DNA from: Citrobacter sp. FP75
Lineage (GTDB): Bacteria; Pseudomonadota; Gammaproteobacteria; Enterobacterales; Enterobacteriaceae
Assembly: GCF_018342065.1 (NCBI RefSeq)
Contig: NZ_JAFDOE010000011.1
Location: forward strand, 22,113-86,112
DNA: 64,000 bases
Direction of reading: 5' to 3'
The translations under genes were made by a program, and so were the position numbers. This document shows positions 1 to 8,785 of the stretch, in pieces (the first letter of the stretch is position 1; each line of letters starts with the position of its first letter). A model generated the notes under the pieces. The model saw only the letters and a list, made by a program, of their open reading frames with translations. It made no database searches and was not told the DNA's origin.

Positions 1-3
1 AAA

Positions 4-116
4 TAGTTCGGCTTGCAGGAAGGCGGCGACACAGCGCATCCCCAGGAGCTTACTGAAGTAAGTGACTGGGGTAAGCGAGGAAGCCAACGCATCTGCAAGT
101 CGAAATATGACGAGTT
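4..116. repeat. ERIC (IRU) intergenic repeat
   Basis: This matches the Enterobacterial Repetitive Intergenic Consensus. It contains the central hairpin CCCCAG-GAG-CTTACT / AGTAAG-TGA-CTGGGG at about 40-71, followed by close matches to the ERIC2 primer core. The flanks are inverted: CTTGCAG at 12-18 pairs with CTGCAAG at 93-99. It lies upstream of metR, in the space normally shared with the divergent metE. If transcribed it would fold into a long hairpin. No protein function is implied; an ORF through it is spurious. Confidence 0.9.
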
Positions 117-118
117 TT

Positions 119-142
119 GGACGTCCAGATGTTTACACATCT
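119..142. promoter_or_regulatory. MetJ operator (three tandem met boxes) of metE-metR
   Basis: Three adjacent 8-mers, GGACGTCC, AGATGTTT and ACACATCT, each resemble the met box AGACGTCT in about 6 of 8 positions. MetJ with S-adenosylmethionine binds such tandem boxes to repress methionine genes. The array lies 64 bases before metR, next to a TATAAT at 160-165 that could be the metR -10 box. A TGAA-N5-TTCA motif at 194-206, of the type bound by MetR, touches the metR start. The identification rests on motif plus location. Confidence 0.7.
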
Positions 143-205
143 ATAATTGGCAGGTACTGTATAATCCTCAAGCGCAATTTATTCATGCCGAAGTGAAGGA
201 CTTTC

Positions 206-1159
206 ATGATCGAGATTAAGCATCTGAAAACGCTACAGGCGTTGCGGAACAGTGGTTCGCTGGCAGGCGCTGCAGCGACGTTGCATCAGACCCAATCCGC
301 CCTGTCTCACCAGTTCAGCGATCTGGAACAACGCCTCGGCTTTCGTCTATTTGTGCGTAAAAGCCAGCCGCTGCGCTTTACGCCACAGGGCGAAATTTTG
401 CTGCAACTGGCAAACCAGGTATTGCCACAAATCGGTCGCGCGCTTCAGGCATGCAATGAACCGCAGCAAACCCGACTGCGCATCGCGATTGAATGCCACA
501 GTTGTATTCAGTGGCTGACGCCCGCGCTGGAAAATTTCCGTGCTAATTGGCCACAGGTAGAGATGGATTTTAAATCTGGCGTGACGTTCGATCCGCAACC
601 TGCTCTGCAACAGGATGAGCTGGACCTGGTGATGACATCCGACATTCTGCCACGCAGCGGGCTGCACTATTCACCGATGTTCGATTTTGAAGTTCGTCTG
701 GTACTGGCGCCCGATCACCCGCTAGCCAGTAAAACGCAGGTAACACCGGAAGATTTAGCCAGCGAAACCCTGCTGATTTATCCGGTACAGCGCAGCCGAC
801 TGGATGTCTGGCGGAATTTCCTGCAGCCTGCTGGCGTTAGCCCGTCGCTGAAGAGCGTGGATAACACCCTGCTGCTGATCCAGATGGTAGCAGCCAGAAT
901 GGGCATTGCAGCCCTGCCGCACTGGGTGGTAGAGAGTTTTGAACGCCAGGGTCTGGTGGTCACCAAAACCCTGGGTGATGGATTGTGGAGCCGACTGTAC
1001 GCCGCTGTGCGCGATGGCGAACAGCGTCAGCCGGTCACGGAAGCGTTTATTCGCTCAGCGCGGAATCACGCCTGCGATCACCTGCCGTTTGTGCGGAGTG
1101 CGGAGCGACCCACTTTCGATGTACCCACAGTGAGGCCACTATCACAGCCGCACCAATGA
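206..1159 (+). CDS. metR: MetR, LysR-family activator of methionine biosynthesis genes
   Basis: Homocysteine-responsive LysR-type regulator of metE, metH and related genes. The 317 residues match E. coli MetR in length and nearly throughout. The N-terminus holds the winged helix-turn-helix, including the segment [20 protein letters not shown], and the rest is the periplasmic-binding-protein-like effector domain. The ATG at 206 follows GAAGGA at 195-200. Upstream are MetJ boxes, as expected for the metE/metR divergent region; metE itself lies outside the window. The last 113 bases overlap the end of the convergent yigM, so both C-terminal tails are encoded by the same DNA. Confidence 0.97.
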   Translation: MIEIKHLKTLQALRNSGSLAGAAATLHQTQSALSHQFSDLEQRLGFRLFVRKSQPLRFTPQGEILLQLANQVLPQIGRALQACNEPQQTRLRIAIECHSCIQWLTPALENFRANWPQVEMDFKSGVTFDPQPALQQDELDLVMTSDILPRSGLHYSPMFDFEVRLVLAPDHPLASKTQVTPEDLASETLLIYPVQRSRLDVWRNFLQPAGVSPSLKSVDNTLLLIQMVAARMGIAALPHWVVESFERQGLVVTKTLGDGLWSRLYAAVRDGEQRQPVTEAFIRSARNHACDHLPFVRSAERPTFDVPTVRPLSQPHQ

Positions 1160-1946
1160 TGAAGCTTGGCCAGTGAGGCTGCTGGTGCCAGATGGCCAGG
1201 TTAACCAACAGCCCCGCAGGCACATGCATATTGTTCATGATACCCAGCGTGCCCGCATCCACCTGCGTTGCGCCGTAGTTCCACATAAAGTAACCAATGC
1301 CCGATGCCGCCACGCCGAGGAACACCAGAATCCCCCACTGCAGCGTAGTTTCAGGCATTTTTTGCGCATTCCCTAATATAAACCAGGCAACGATCGCTAC
1401 CAGCAACGCCCCCATATAAAACCAGGCAAACGCGTTGTGCTGCGGCATTGGGCGGGTTTCCATCAGACGCTTATAGCCCACCATACCGATGGCAAAACTA
1501 ATATTGGAAAGCTGTACCAGCAGCAGGCCGGTCCAGAAATGGCTGGTCACCTGATCGTAACGAATAATCCCTGCGCCGATCACCGCCAACAGCGCGCTAA
1601 ACGCGTAGCTCCAGCGTAAACGGCGTCTGCTCATCAGGTCATAAATCAGCGTGATATAGAGCGGCGTCAGGACGGTAAATAACAGCAACTCAGAAACCGT
1701 CAGATACAGATAAGCGCGGAAACTCAGCATATACATGATGCCAAGCTGCATGGCCCCCACCAGCATGTACAAGCCAATGGTTTTTACATTATGCCCGCGG
1801 GTACGCAGAAAAGGCAGGAAGACCAGCGCCGCCAGTCCAACGCGCACCAGCACCGCAAAATAGCTATCGACATGACCGGCAAGGTACTCGCCAAACAGGC
1901 TAAAAGAAAAGGCCCACAAAATAGTGGTAATGATGAGTAGCGCCAC
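1047..1946 (-). CDS. yigM: YigM, inner-membrane biotin transporter of the DMT/EamA superfamily
   Basis: A 299-residue, strongly hydrophobic protein with about ten membrane segments in two EamA-type halves. It aligns end to end with E. coli YigM, which has been identified as the biotin uptake protein. The start is GTG (1944-1946). A TACAAT -10 box lies on the minus strand at 1977-1982, and a 10+10 bp palindrome sits just upstream at 1991-2015. The 3' end runs 113 bases into metR on the other strand. The hydrophilic C-terminal tail, rich in Arg and Asp, is the overlapping part. Confidence 0.93.
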   Translation of the reverse strand: MALLIITTILWAFSFSLFGEYLAGHVDSYFAVLVRVGLAALVFLPFLRTRGHNVKTIGLYMLVGAMQLGIMYMLSFRAYLYLTVSELLLFTVLTPLYITLIYDLMSRRRLRWSYAFSALLAVIGAGIIRYDQVTSHFWTGLLLVQLSNISFAIGMVGYKRLMETRPMPQHNAFAWFYMGALLVAIVAWFILGNAQKMPETTLQWGILVFLGVAASGIGYFMWNYGATQVDAGTLGIMNNMHVPAGLLVNLAIWHQQPHWPSFIIGAAVIVASLWVHRKWVAPHSAQTAGDRRRDSALSE

Positions 1947-1990
1947 AATGGATGTCTCTGAACAAAAGGGTCACCCATTGTAGCGAAGAG

Positions 1991-2015
1991 TTTAGTTGAC
2001 AACTGGTCAACTAAA
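1991..2015. promoter_or_regulatory. Perfect 10-bp inverted repeat between yigL and yigM
   Basis: TTTAGTTGAC, a five-base spacer (AACTG), then the exact reverse complement GTCAACTAAA. It is 45 bases upstream of the yigM start and just upstream of the candidate yigM -10 box, so it could be an operator. The half-site GTTGTCAAC resembles BirA half-sites (TTGTAAACC type), but the spacing is much shorter than in the bio operator. It also lies 7 bases after the yigL stop, where a stem-loop could form in the yigL transcript, though no U-run follows. Function is inferred only. Confidence 0.45.
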
Positions 2016-2021
2016 GAACAA

Positions 2022-2822
2022 TTACTTTAAAAAGAGATCGCGCAGATAGTGCGGCACAGCATCGTCGGCATTGAGGCCAATCACTTCCAGCTCAGGATGC
2101 AGATCCTTCAGACGCTGGTGCGCGTTGCCCATGATGCAGCCTTTTCCTGCCATCGAGAGCATTTCCGCGTCGTTCATCCCGTCACCAAAAGCGATACAGT
2201 CTTTCAGGCTAAAGCCCATCGCTTTTGCCACCGCCTCCAGAGCATGGCCTTTCGACACACCGCCCGCCATAACTTCCAGACAGGTCAGCGTGGAGAAGCT
2301 GACGTTCACACGATCGCCCCAACGGGCGTTGATCGCCTGCTCCAACGGCAGCAGGGTTTCGTGAGAATCGGTGGTGAAAAACACTTTACTGACACCTTCC
2401 GGCTCCAGCAACGCGGGCTCGAACAGCGAGTAGTTAAACACCGCTTCTTTGAAGAAACGCATTTCATCCGGACGATGGCGGTTCATAAACCACTCATCCT
2501 CGCGATAAACATTGGTCACGATGTCCGGGTTCGCATTCACCACGCCAAACAGATCGCTGGCAATGTCGCGATCCAGGTTATGGGAGAACACAAGATTCCC
2601 ATCAGTATCATGCACACGCGCACCGTTGGAGGTGATCATGTAGGACTTAATGCCGAGGTTGTCGCGAATTTGCCCCACATCGATATGATGACGGCCGGTC
2701 GCAAATACAAAGTTAACGCCGCGAGCCGTCAGCAGTTTCAACGTCTCTTTGGCATAAGGGGACAGGGTATGGTCGGGGGAAAGCAGCGTACCGTCTAAAT
2801 CAGATGCAACTACCTGATACAT
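2022..2822 (-). CDS. yigL: YigL, HAD-superfamily Cof-type sugar-phosphate/PLP phosphatase
   Basis: A 266-residue HAD hydrolase, the same length as E. coli YigL. The N-terminal nucleophile motif DLDGTLLS and the C-terminal GDGMNDAEML Mg-binding motif are intact, with a C2-type cap between them. In E. coli and Salmonella it dephosphorylates accumulated sugar phosphates, and its mRNA is stabilised by the sRNA SgrS through the upstream pldB reading frame. Here it follows pldB by 14 bases on the same strand, so that operon arrangement is kept. SgrS itself is not in this window. Confidence 0.95.
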   Translation of the reverse strand: MYQVVASDLDGTLLSPDHTLSPYAKETLKLLTARGVNFVFATGRHHIDVGQIRDNLGIKSYMITSNGARVHDTDGNLVFSHNLDRDIASDLFGVVNANPDIVTNVYREDEWFMNRHRPDEMRFFKEAVFNYSLFEPALLEPEGVSKVFFTTDSHETLLPLEQAINARWGDRVNVSFSTLTCLEVMAGGVSKGHALEAVAKAMGFSLKDCIAFGDGMNDAEMLSMAGKGCIMGNAHQRLKDLHPELEVIGLNADDAVPHYLRDLFLK

Positions 2823-2836
2823 AAAAAATTAAACCT

Positions 2837-3853
2837 CTAAGCAAAGCGGTGTCCGCTGGATGTGTTATGCCTGTCGAAAAATTCAACAATGGCGTTGAGC
2901 GCGACTGAGCGCATTGCGTCCTTTTCAAAAAGGATCTCATGGTACGCGCCTTTGATGACCAGCGGCTGACCCCCTTCTACAGGATGGCCCGCTGCGGCGC
3001 GGAGTTCACAAAAACGATGGTGCATGCGGTTATCCACCACACGCTCTTCTTCAGCCTGAATAAGCAATGTCGGGGTCGCGTCATCTCCCGCCCCAGCCAG
3101 CACCTGCTCACCCGCCAGAATGCCTTCACGCACCCAGTGATAGGTTGGCCCGCCGACTCGCAGCTTCGGATCATCCGCATAGAAGCGCAGGTTACGCCGA
3201 TAGCGCTGCCGGCTATGCGTTAGCGAATTCATCCCGAATGGCAGCGCCCGCCAGCGCCCGGTTCCCATCGCATAACCTTCACGAATACGCGGATGCCCTT
3301 CTGCCCAGTCAAGAATGTGGCGCACCATCCAGTCGGGAAAGCGCATCACGATCCCAAACATCGGGGCGCTGAGAGCAATAGCATCACACTGATTAGGGTG
3401 GCGTTGCAGGAACAGCGTGGCGATGGCCCCACCCATGGAATGCGCCAGTATATAGCGTTTTCTCCACGGACCAGGCTGCACTTCCTGCTGCCAGAAGGCG
3501 GTCAAATCGTCGACATAGTCATTAAAGTTATCCACATGACCGCGATGTGGGTCCGACAGCATACGCCCGGAACGCCCCTGGCCACGGTGGTCGATAATGA
3601 GCACGTCAAAACCAGAATAAAACAGGTCATACGCCAGTTCAGCGTATTTTACGTAGCTTTCTATGCGCCCGGGACAGACAACAATGACGCGATCGTTTTT
3701 TTCTGCACGAAAGCGAACAAAGCGTACGGGAACATCATCTACGCCGGTGAATTCTGCTTCTTCCCGCTGATGCCAGAAATCTGTCAGTGGCCCCATGGAA
3801 AAAGCGGCAAACGCGTTTTCTCTTGTTTCCCAGTCTTTTTGCTGCTGAAACAT
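2837..3853 (-). CDS. pldB: PldB, lysophospholipase L2 (alpha/beta hydrolase)
   Basis: Predicted inner-membrane-associated lysophospholipase L2 that removes acyl chains from lysophospholipids. The chosen ATG (3851-3853) gives MFQQQKDWETREN, the family start, and a 338-residue protein; a longer reading frame exists upstream but its N-terminus is not conserved. The nucleophile elbow AHSMGG is present, and the C-terminal GAYHEILFE supplies the catalytic His. First gene of the pldB-yigL unit. It is divergent from rhtB, with 110 bases between them. Confidence 0.94.
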   Translation of the reverse strand: MFQQQKDWETRENAFAAFSMGPLTDFWHQREEAEFTGVDDVPVRFVRFRAEKNDRVIVVCPGRIESYVKYAELAYDLFYSGFDVLIIDHRGQGRSGRMLSDPHRGHVDNFNDYVDDLTAFWQQEVQPGPWRKRYILAHSMGGAIATLFLQRHPNQCDAIALSAPMFGIVMRFPDWMVRHILDWAEGHPRIREGYAMGTGRWRALPFGMNSLTHSRQRYRRNLRFYADDPKLRVGGPTYHWVREGILAGEQVLAGAGDDATPTLLIQAEEERVVDNRMHHRFCELRAAAGHPVEGGQPLVIKGAYHEILFEKDAMRSVALNAIVEFFDRHNTSSGHRFA

Positions 3854-3963
3854 CGGGTATCCAGCCTCGCTGACCAAGTAAAATCGTTTTTTTCGCCGTC
3901 TCTGACAAAACCTAACGGCAGTAGCGTATTGTGGCATAAAAATAGACAATTCGGGAGTTTCTC

Positions 3964-4584
3964 ATGACCTTTGAATGGTGGTTCGCTTACTTGCTGACGT
4001 CCATTGTTTTGAGCTTGTCGCCAGGCTCAGGGGCGATCAACACCATGACAACCGCCATCAGCCATGGCTATCGGGGAGCAACTGCGTCAATTGCCGGTTT
4101 GCAGACCGGGCTTGGCATTCATATCGTGCTGGTCGGCGTAGGGCTGGGAACGCTATTTTCACGTTCGGTGATCGCCTTTGAGGTGCTGAAGTGGGCAGGG
4201 GCGGCCTATCTGATCTGGCTAGGTATTCAGCAATGGCGCGCGGCGGGAGCCATCGACCTGAACACCATGGCAAATACGCAATCACGCAGCCGTCTGTTCA
4301 AACGCGCGGTATTCGTCAACCTGACCAATCCGAAGAGCATTGTGTTTCTCGCTGCCCTGTTCCCGCAGTTCATCATGCCGCAGGAGCCGCAGTTGATGCA
4401 GTATGTAGTGCTGGGTGTCACCACCATCGTGGTCGATATTATTGTGATGATCGGTTACGCGACGCTGGCCACCCGCATTGCTGGCTGGATTAAGGGGCCA
4501 AAACAAATGAAAGCCCTGAACAAAGTGTTTGGTTCGCTGTTTATGCTGATAGGCGCCCTGCTGGCATCGGCACGGCATGCCTGA
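3964..4584 (+). CDS. rhtB: RhtB, homoserine/homoserine lactone efflux protein (LysE family)
   Basis: An inner-membrane exporter of 206 residues with about six hydrophobic segments. It carries the LysE/RhtB hallmarks [13 protein letters not shown] near the N-terminus and [18 protein letters not shown] in the middle. Length and sequence match E. coli RhtB, which exports homoserine and threonine. It is convergent with its paralogue rhtC; 45 bases with a REP unit separate the two stops. Confidence 0.95.
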   Translation: MTFEWWFAYLLTSIVLSLSPGSGAINTMTTAISHGYRGATASIAGLQTGLGIHIVLVGVGLGTLFSRSVIAFEVLKWAGAAYLIWLGIQQWRAAGAIDLNTMANTQSRSRLFKRAVFVNLTNPKSIVFLAALFPQFIMPQEPQLMQYVVLGVTTIVVDIIVMIGYATLATRIAGWIKGPKQMKALNKVFGSLFMLIGALLASARHA

Positions 4585-4590
4585 TGACGG

Positions 4591-4618
4591 TGCCGGATGT
4601 CGCTGCCGCGCATCCGGC
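4591..4618. repeat. REP (palindromic unit) between rhtB and rhtC
   Basis: Inverted GCCGGATG...CATCCGGC arms around a GC-rich centre, typical of REP units placed after convergent genes. It probably acts as a transcript-end hairpin. Confidence 0.8.
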
Positions 4619-4629
4619 CCACAGGAAAA

Positions 4630-5250
4630 TCAGCGCGAAATAATCAGGTGAATACCGAAACCCGCGAACAGCGCGCCGGCAAAACCGTCAATCCACTTCG
4701 CCAGACGTTGATAGCCACGACGCATTTTCGGCAGCGCAAACAGGCTGGCAACCACGGTAAACCAGGCCAGCGTCTCAACGATAATCAGCGCGAAAATGCC
4801 CCAACGGGCAGCGGTACCGACGTTGTCGCCGACAAACAGCGAGAAGACGGAGCCAAAATAGATAATGGCTTTAGGGTTCGCCAGATTGGTCAGCAGACCT
4901 TTTAAAAAACTGCGTCCGCTCTGCGCCAGTTCAACCTGCGGCGCGGGTGCTGCAACGTCCTGTTTTTTAAACGCACCGCGCAGCATCTGATACCCCATCC
5001 AGCACAGATACAGACCACCGCCAACCATAATAATGGTGTGCAGCCAGGCCATTTTTTCGATGATCAGATGCAGGCCGAGCAGCGCCACGCCCGCCCAGAC
5101 CATGACGCCGCAGGTAATGCCCAGCACGCCCATCATTGCCTCTTTGCGCGAACGGCTCACCGCCGTTTGAGAGACAAAGAAAAAATCGGGGCCAGGACTC
5201 ATCAGCGCTACGATGTGTACCAACGCAACGGTAAAAAATAGCGTTAACAT
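4630..5250 (-). CDS. rhtC: RhtC, threonine efflux protein (LysE family)
   Basis: A 206-residue, multi-spanning inner-membrane exporter of the LysE/RhtB family that moves threonine (and homoserine) out of the cell. The N-terminal SPGPDFFFVSQTAVS and central NLANPKAIIYFGSVFSLF match E. coli RhtC. It lies 63 bases downstream of recQ on the same strand. It is paralogous to rhtB, which ends 45 bases away in the opposite direction. Confidence 0.95.
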   Translation of the reverse strand: MLTLFFTVALVHIVALMSPGPDFFFVSQTAVSRSRKEAMMGVLGITCGVMVWAGVALLGLHLIIEKMAWLHTIIMVGGGLYLCWMGYQMLRGAFKKQDVAAPAPQVELAQSGRSFLKGLLTNLANPKAIIYFGSVFSLFVGDNVGTAARWGIFALIIVETLAWFTVVASLFALPKMRRGYQRLAKWIDGFAGALFAGFGIHLIISR

Positions 5251-5313
5251 ATAAATGACTCGCGGGGGAATAGTTCAGAGAGTCACCATCCTGGCACTTT
5301 TTTGCCTGGCTGA

Positions 5314-7143
5314 CTACTCTTCGTCGTCACCGTCAACATGTGCGCGGATAAGTGCCATAAACTCTTTGCCAAAACGCTCAAGTTTACGCATTCCCACGCC
5401 GTTGACGCTCAGCATTTCGCTCGGTGAAACCGGCATTTGCTCGGCCATTTCTATCAGCGTGGCGTCGTTGAAAACCACATATGGCGGGATATTCTCTTCA
5501 TCGGCAATGGCTTTACGCAGCTTACGCAATTTGGCGAACAGCTTGCGATCGTAGTTGCCGCCAAAGGATTTCTGCATTGCGCGCGGTTTCAGCGCCACAA
5601 TACGCGGTACGGCAAGCTGTAGCGGAACGTCACCGCGCAGTACCGGGCGAGCAGCTTCGGTTAACTGTAACGCGGAGTGGTGGGCAATATTCTGCGTGAC
5701 CAGCCCGAGATGAATAAGCTGGCGAATTACGCTGACCCAATGCTCGTGGCTCTGTTCACGACCTATGCCATAGACCGGCAGTTTGTCATGGGCCATCTCA
5801 CGAATACGCTGGTTATTTGCCCCACGCAGAACCTCGACGACATAGCCCATACCAAAACGTTGGTTAACGCGGTAAATCGTCGACAGCGCTTTACGCGCAT
5901 CCATTAATCCGTCGTACTGTTTTGGCGGGTCGAGACAAATATCGCAGTTACCGCACGGCTCCTGACGACCTTCGCCAAAATAGTTCAGCAGCACCAGACG
6001 GCGACAGGTTTGCGCCTCGGCAAAGGCCCCCATCGCGTTGAGCTTATGACGCTCGATATCCAGCAGTTGTCCGGCGGGTTTCTCTTCGAGACAACGGCGT
6101 AACCACGCCATATCTGCCGGATCGTAAAACAGCATCGCTTCTGCAGGCAGGCCATCACGCCCGGCACGCCCGGTTTCCTGATAGTAGGACTCAATGTTAC
6201 GCGGGATATCAAAATGCACCACGAAGCGCACGTTGGGTTTGTTAATTCCCATACCAAAAGCCACGGTCGCGACAACGATTTGCAGATCGTCACGCTGGAA
6301 TTTCTCTTGTACGTCGGCGCGCACGCTGTTTTCCAGTCCGGCATGATACGCCCCAGCGCTGATGCCGCGACTTTGCAGGCGTGCTGCTGTGTCCTCAACC
6401 TTCGCGCGGCTGTTACAGTAAATAATGCCGGACTTGCCGCGCTGTTCTTGTACGTAGCGCATCAGCTGATCGAGCGGCTTAAACTTCTCCATCAGCATGT
6501 AGCGAATATTCGGGCGGTCGAAGCTGCTGATCTGAATGAGGGGATCGTTAAGCCCAAGCAAACGGACGATATCCAGCCGGGTGGTGTCATCGGCGGTGGC
6601 CGTGAGTGCCACAAACGGCAGTGCGGGGAAGCGTTGACGCAGCTGGCCCAGCGCGGCATATTCCGGGCGGAAATCATGCCCCCACTGGGAAATACAGTGC
6701 GCTTCATCAACCGCCAGCAGTACCGGATTCCAGTGCGCCAGATTTTCAAGGAAGTTATCCAGCATCAGGCGCTCGGGTGCAATGTACAGCAGGCGGATTT
6801 GCCCGCTGCGACAGCCCGCCATCACCTCTTGCTGCTGTTCACGACTCTGGGTAGAGTTCAGGCACGCCGCCGCCACGCCGTTTGCCAGCAGCTGATCGAC
6901 CTGGTCTTTCATCAGGGAAATCAGTGGCGAAACGACAACGGTGAGGCCGTTCAGCAATAATGCGGGAATTTGATAACAGAGGGATTTACCACCACCGGTT
7001 GGCATAACGACCAGGCAGTCGCGGCCAGAGATCACGGTGTCGATGATTTCTTCCTGACCAGGGCGAAACTGTTGGTAGCCAAAGGTTTCCTGCAAAACCT
7101 GTTTGGCGCCCATTTCCAGATTCAACACTTCCGCCTGCGCCAC
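5314..7143 (-). CDS. recQ: RecQ, ATP-dependent 3'-5' DNA helicase
   Basis: A 609-residue RecQ helicase for recombination and replication-fork repair. In order it shows Walker A (MPTGGGKS), the DEAH box (DEAHCISQWGHDFRP), the Q-TGRAGRDG motif VI, the zinc-binding Cys cluster of the RecQ-Ct (CRR...CGNCDIC), a winged helix, and a C-terminal HRDC domain. The start is GTG (7141-7143), as in E. coli. It lies downstream of pldA, with a strong terminator between them. Confidence 0.97.
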   Translation of the reverse strand: MAQAEVLNLEMGAKQVLQETFGYQQFRPGQEEIIDTVISGRDCLVVMPTGGGKSLCYQIPALLLNGLTVVVSPLISLMKDQVDQLLANGVAAACLNSTQSREQQQEVMAGCRSGQIRLLYIAPERLMLDNFLENLAHWNPVLLAVDEAHCISQWGHDFRPEYAALGQLRQRFPALPFVALTATADDTTRLDIVRLLGLNDPLIQISSFDRPNIRYMLMEKFKPLDQLMRYVQEQRGKSGIIYCNSRAKVEDTAARLQSRGISAGAYHAGLENSVRADVQEKFQRDDLQIVVATVAFGMGINKPNVRFVVHFDIPRNIESYYQETGRAGRDGLPAEAMLFYDPADMAWLRRCLEEKPAGQLLDIERHKLNAMGAFAEAQTCRRLVLLNYFGEGRQEPCGNCDICLDPPKQYDGLMDARKALSTIYRVNQRFGMGYVVEVLRGANNQRIREMAHDKLPVYGIGREQSHEHWVSVIRQLIHLGLVTQNIAHHSALQLTEAARPVLRGDVPLQLAVPRIVALKPRAMQKSFGGNYDRKLFAKLRKLRKAIADEENIPPYVVFNDATLIEMAEQMPVSPSEMLSVNGVGMRKLERFGKEFMALIRAHVDGDDEE

Positions 7144-7160
7144 ATTAACCCCGTTAACCT

Positions 7161-7192
7161 TAAATAAAAACAGGCGCTATTTTCAGCGCCTG
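7161..7192 (-). terminator. Rho-independent terminator of pldA
   Basis: On the minus strand an 8-bp stem CAGGCGCT/AGCGCCTG with a six-base loop is followed by TTTTTATTTA. It sits between the pldA stop and the recQ start. Confidence 0.88.
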
Positions 7193-7231
7193 AGAGAGAA
7201 ACTGCAATGATTAAAATACTCTCAATGCCGA

Positions 7232-8101
7232 TCAGAAGATATCGTTGAGCATTACGCCCACACCAACGCGCGTCTGATTAAAGTTATAGTCAATCAGCGA
7301 CTCGCCATAACCACTGTAGACCTGGGTATAAAGGCGAACATGTTTTGTGATGGGATAGCTGACACCCAACTCAGCGCCGCCGTAACCAGTATTCCAGTTG
7401 TACTGACCTTTTGCGCTTAAGACGGCGTCACCGAGGTGATAACCCAGTTTGAGCTGATAGTAGCCCATATATTTGGTGATGTCGGGGTTATCGTCAGTGC
7501 TGCCGATGACGTACCACGGTTTCACTTCCACCAGCCAGTTACCGTTTTCTGCCATCAGGCGGGTATACAAGCGGTTCCAGCTACGCGAGGTTGGGTCAGA
7601 ACGACCGTTGGAGTCATGGTTATAACCCATTTCGACATCGCGGAGCGTCCAACCGGCCAAGCGATAATCGGTGGCGAAACCGAGGAACAATTGCGGTTCA
7701 TAATTGGTTTCGCGAAACGGGGAAGACTCTTCGCTATTGGACAGCTGCCACCAGGATTTCTGAGTATAGGAGCCGCCAAGCACCGAGTTCGGCCCTAAAA
7801 TCCCACGCCAGAGCGGAAACGCCAGGCTTAGCTGAAACTTCACCTCATCTTTGCGCGCATTTTCGGACCAGCTATAGCTGCTGATCGCTTCTTTGTTCAT
7901 GTCGCTGGTATTGGTGTAGATGAGATAGTTGGTGTCATAAGGATAAAGCGTGAAAGGATTGTCATGCTCTTGCAGCATATTGGCAATAATACTGCCGCGT
8001 ACAGCAGGTGCATCATGAATCTCTTTTACTGTCGCTTCCTGCGCATACGCGGTCAACGGCAACATGACTGCTGGTAATAACCACCCCAGAATCGCCCGCA
8101 T
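7232..8101 (-). CDS. pldA: PldA, outer-membrane phospholipase A1
   Basis: A 289-residue precursor: a signal peptide ending near TAYA, then a 12-strand beta-barrel ending in the aromatic C-terminal Phe typical of BAM substrates. The catalytic segment YNHDSNGRSDPTSRSWNRLY contains the active-site His, Ser and Asn. The enzyme degrades phospholipids that reach the outer leaflet, when dimerised with calcium. Divergent from yigI, with 165 bases between. Confidence 0.97.
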   Translation of the reverse strand: MRAILGWLLPAVMLPLTAYAQEATVKEIHDAPAVRGSIIANMLQEHDNPFTLYPYDTNYLIYTNTSDMNKEAISSYSWSENARKDEVKFQLSLAFPLWRGILGPNSVLGGSYTQKSWWQLSNSEESSPFRETNYEPQLFLGFATDYRLAGWTLRDVEMGYNHDSNGRSDPTSRSWNRLYTRLMAENGNWLVEVKPWYVIGSTDDNPDITKYMGYYQLKLGYHLGDAVLSAKGQYNWNTGYGGAELGVSYPITKHVRLYTQVYSGYGESLIDYNFNQTRVGVGVMLNDIF

Positions 8102-8266
8102 CGGTACTGTTCTCCTGAACCAAAATATTGATGAATTGTATAATTATCTGGCAGGTATTCTACATACTTAGAGAGTTCCTCGTTAGTTATCCCGTCTTAA
8201 AGTAGAAAACAACAATTAAGAAGCATAATATCAACACCTCATTAACTATTGAGAGTTAGGGATTGT

Positions 8267-8734
8267 ATGTCTGCCGTACTTACTGCTGAGCAAGCGCTGA
8301 AATTAGTGGGCGAAATGTTTGTCTATCATATGCCGTTTAACCGGGCGCTGGGGCTGGAGCTGGAACGCTACGAAAAAGAGTTTGCCCAATTGGCCTTTAA
8401 CAACCAACCGATGATGGTTGGCAACTGGGCACACAGCATTCTGCATGGCGGCGTGATCGCCTCAGCACTCGACGTCGCCGCCGGGCTGGTGTGCGTTGGT
8501 AGTACGCTGACGCGTCACGAAACCATCAGCGAGGACGAACTGCGTCAGCGGATGTCGCGCATGGGCACCATCGATTTGCGCGTTGATTACCTGCGCCCAG
8601 GCAGAGGGAATCGCTTTACCGCCACCAGCAGCCTGCTGCGGGCGGGTAATAAGGTTGCCGTCGCACGCGTGGAACTGCATAACGAAGAGCAGCTTTATAT
8701 CGCCAGCGCCACCGCGACTTATATGGTGGGGTAG
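8267..8734 (+). CDS. yigI: YigI, hotdog-fold acyl-CoA thioesterase-like protein
   Basis: A 155-residue PaaI-type hotdog-fold protein. The central [15 protein letters not shown] is the characteristic helix of this fold, and the C-terminal part, with VDYLRPGRG and VARVELHNE, is also family-like. The ATG at 8267 gives [11 protein letters not shown] as in E. coli YigI; an in-frame start six codons upstream is not favoured. An acyl-CoA thioesterase role is expected from the family. It precedes rarD by 51 bases on the same strand. Confidence 0.9.
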   Translation: MSAVLTAEQALKLVGEMFVYHMPFNRALGLELERYEKEFAQLAFNNQPMMVGNWAHSILHGGVIASALDVAAGLVCVGSTLTRHETISEDELRQRMSRMGTIDLRVDYLRPGRGNRFTATSSLLRAGNKVAVARVELHNEEQLYIASATATYMVG

Positions 8735-8785
8735 GTGCCTGAAACAAGGTAAACTGCGGTTACATTTCTGAAATGAGTTTTCCCG

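Noticed and set aside
13..219. 68-codon ORF on the plus strand before metR
   Set aside because: It runs through the ERIC repeat and the MetJ boxes. ERIC elements often give such frames and there is no ribosome site.
2049..2798. 249-codon plus-strand ORF opposite yigL
   Set aside because: Antisense to a complete HAD phosphatase; no motif and no ribosome site.
3293..3967. 224-codon plus-strand ORF opposite pldB
   Set aside because: Antisense to pldB, and it runs into the rhtB start.
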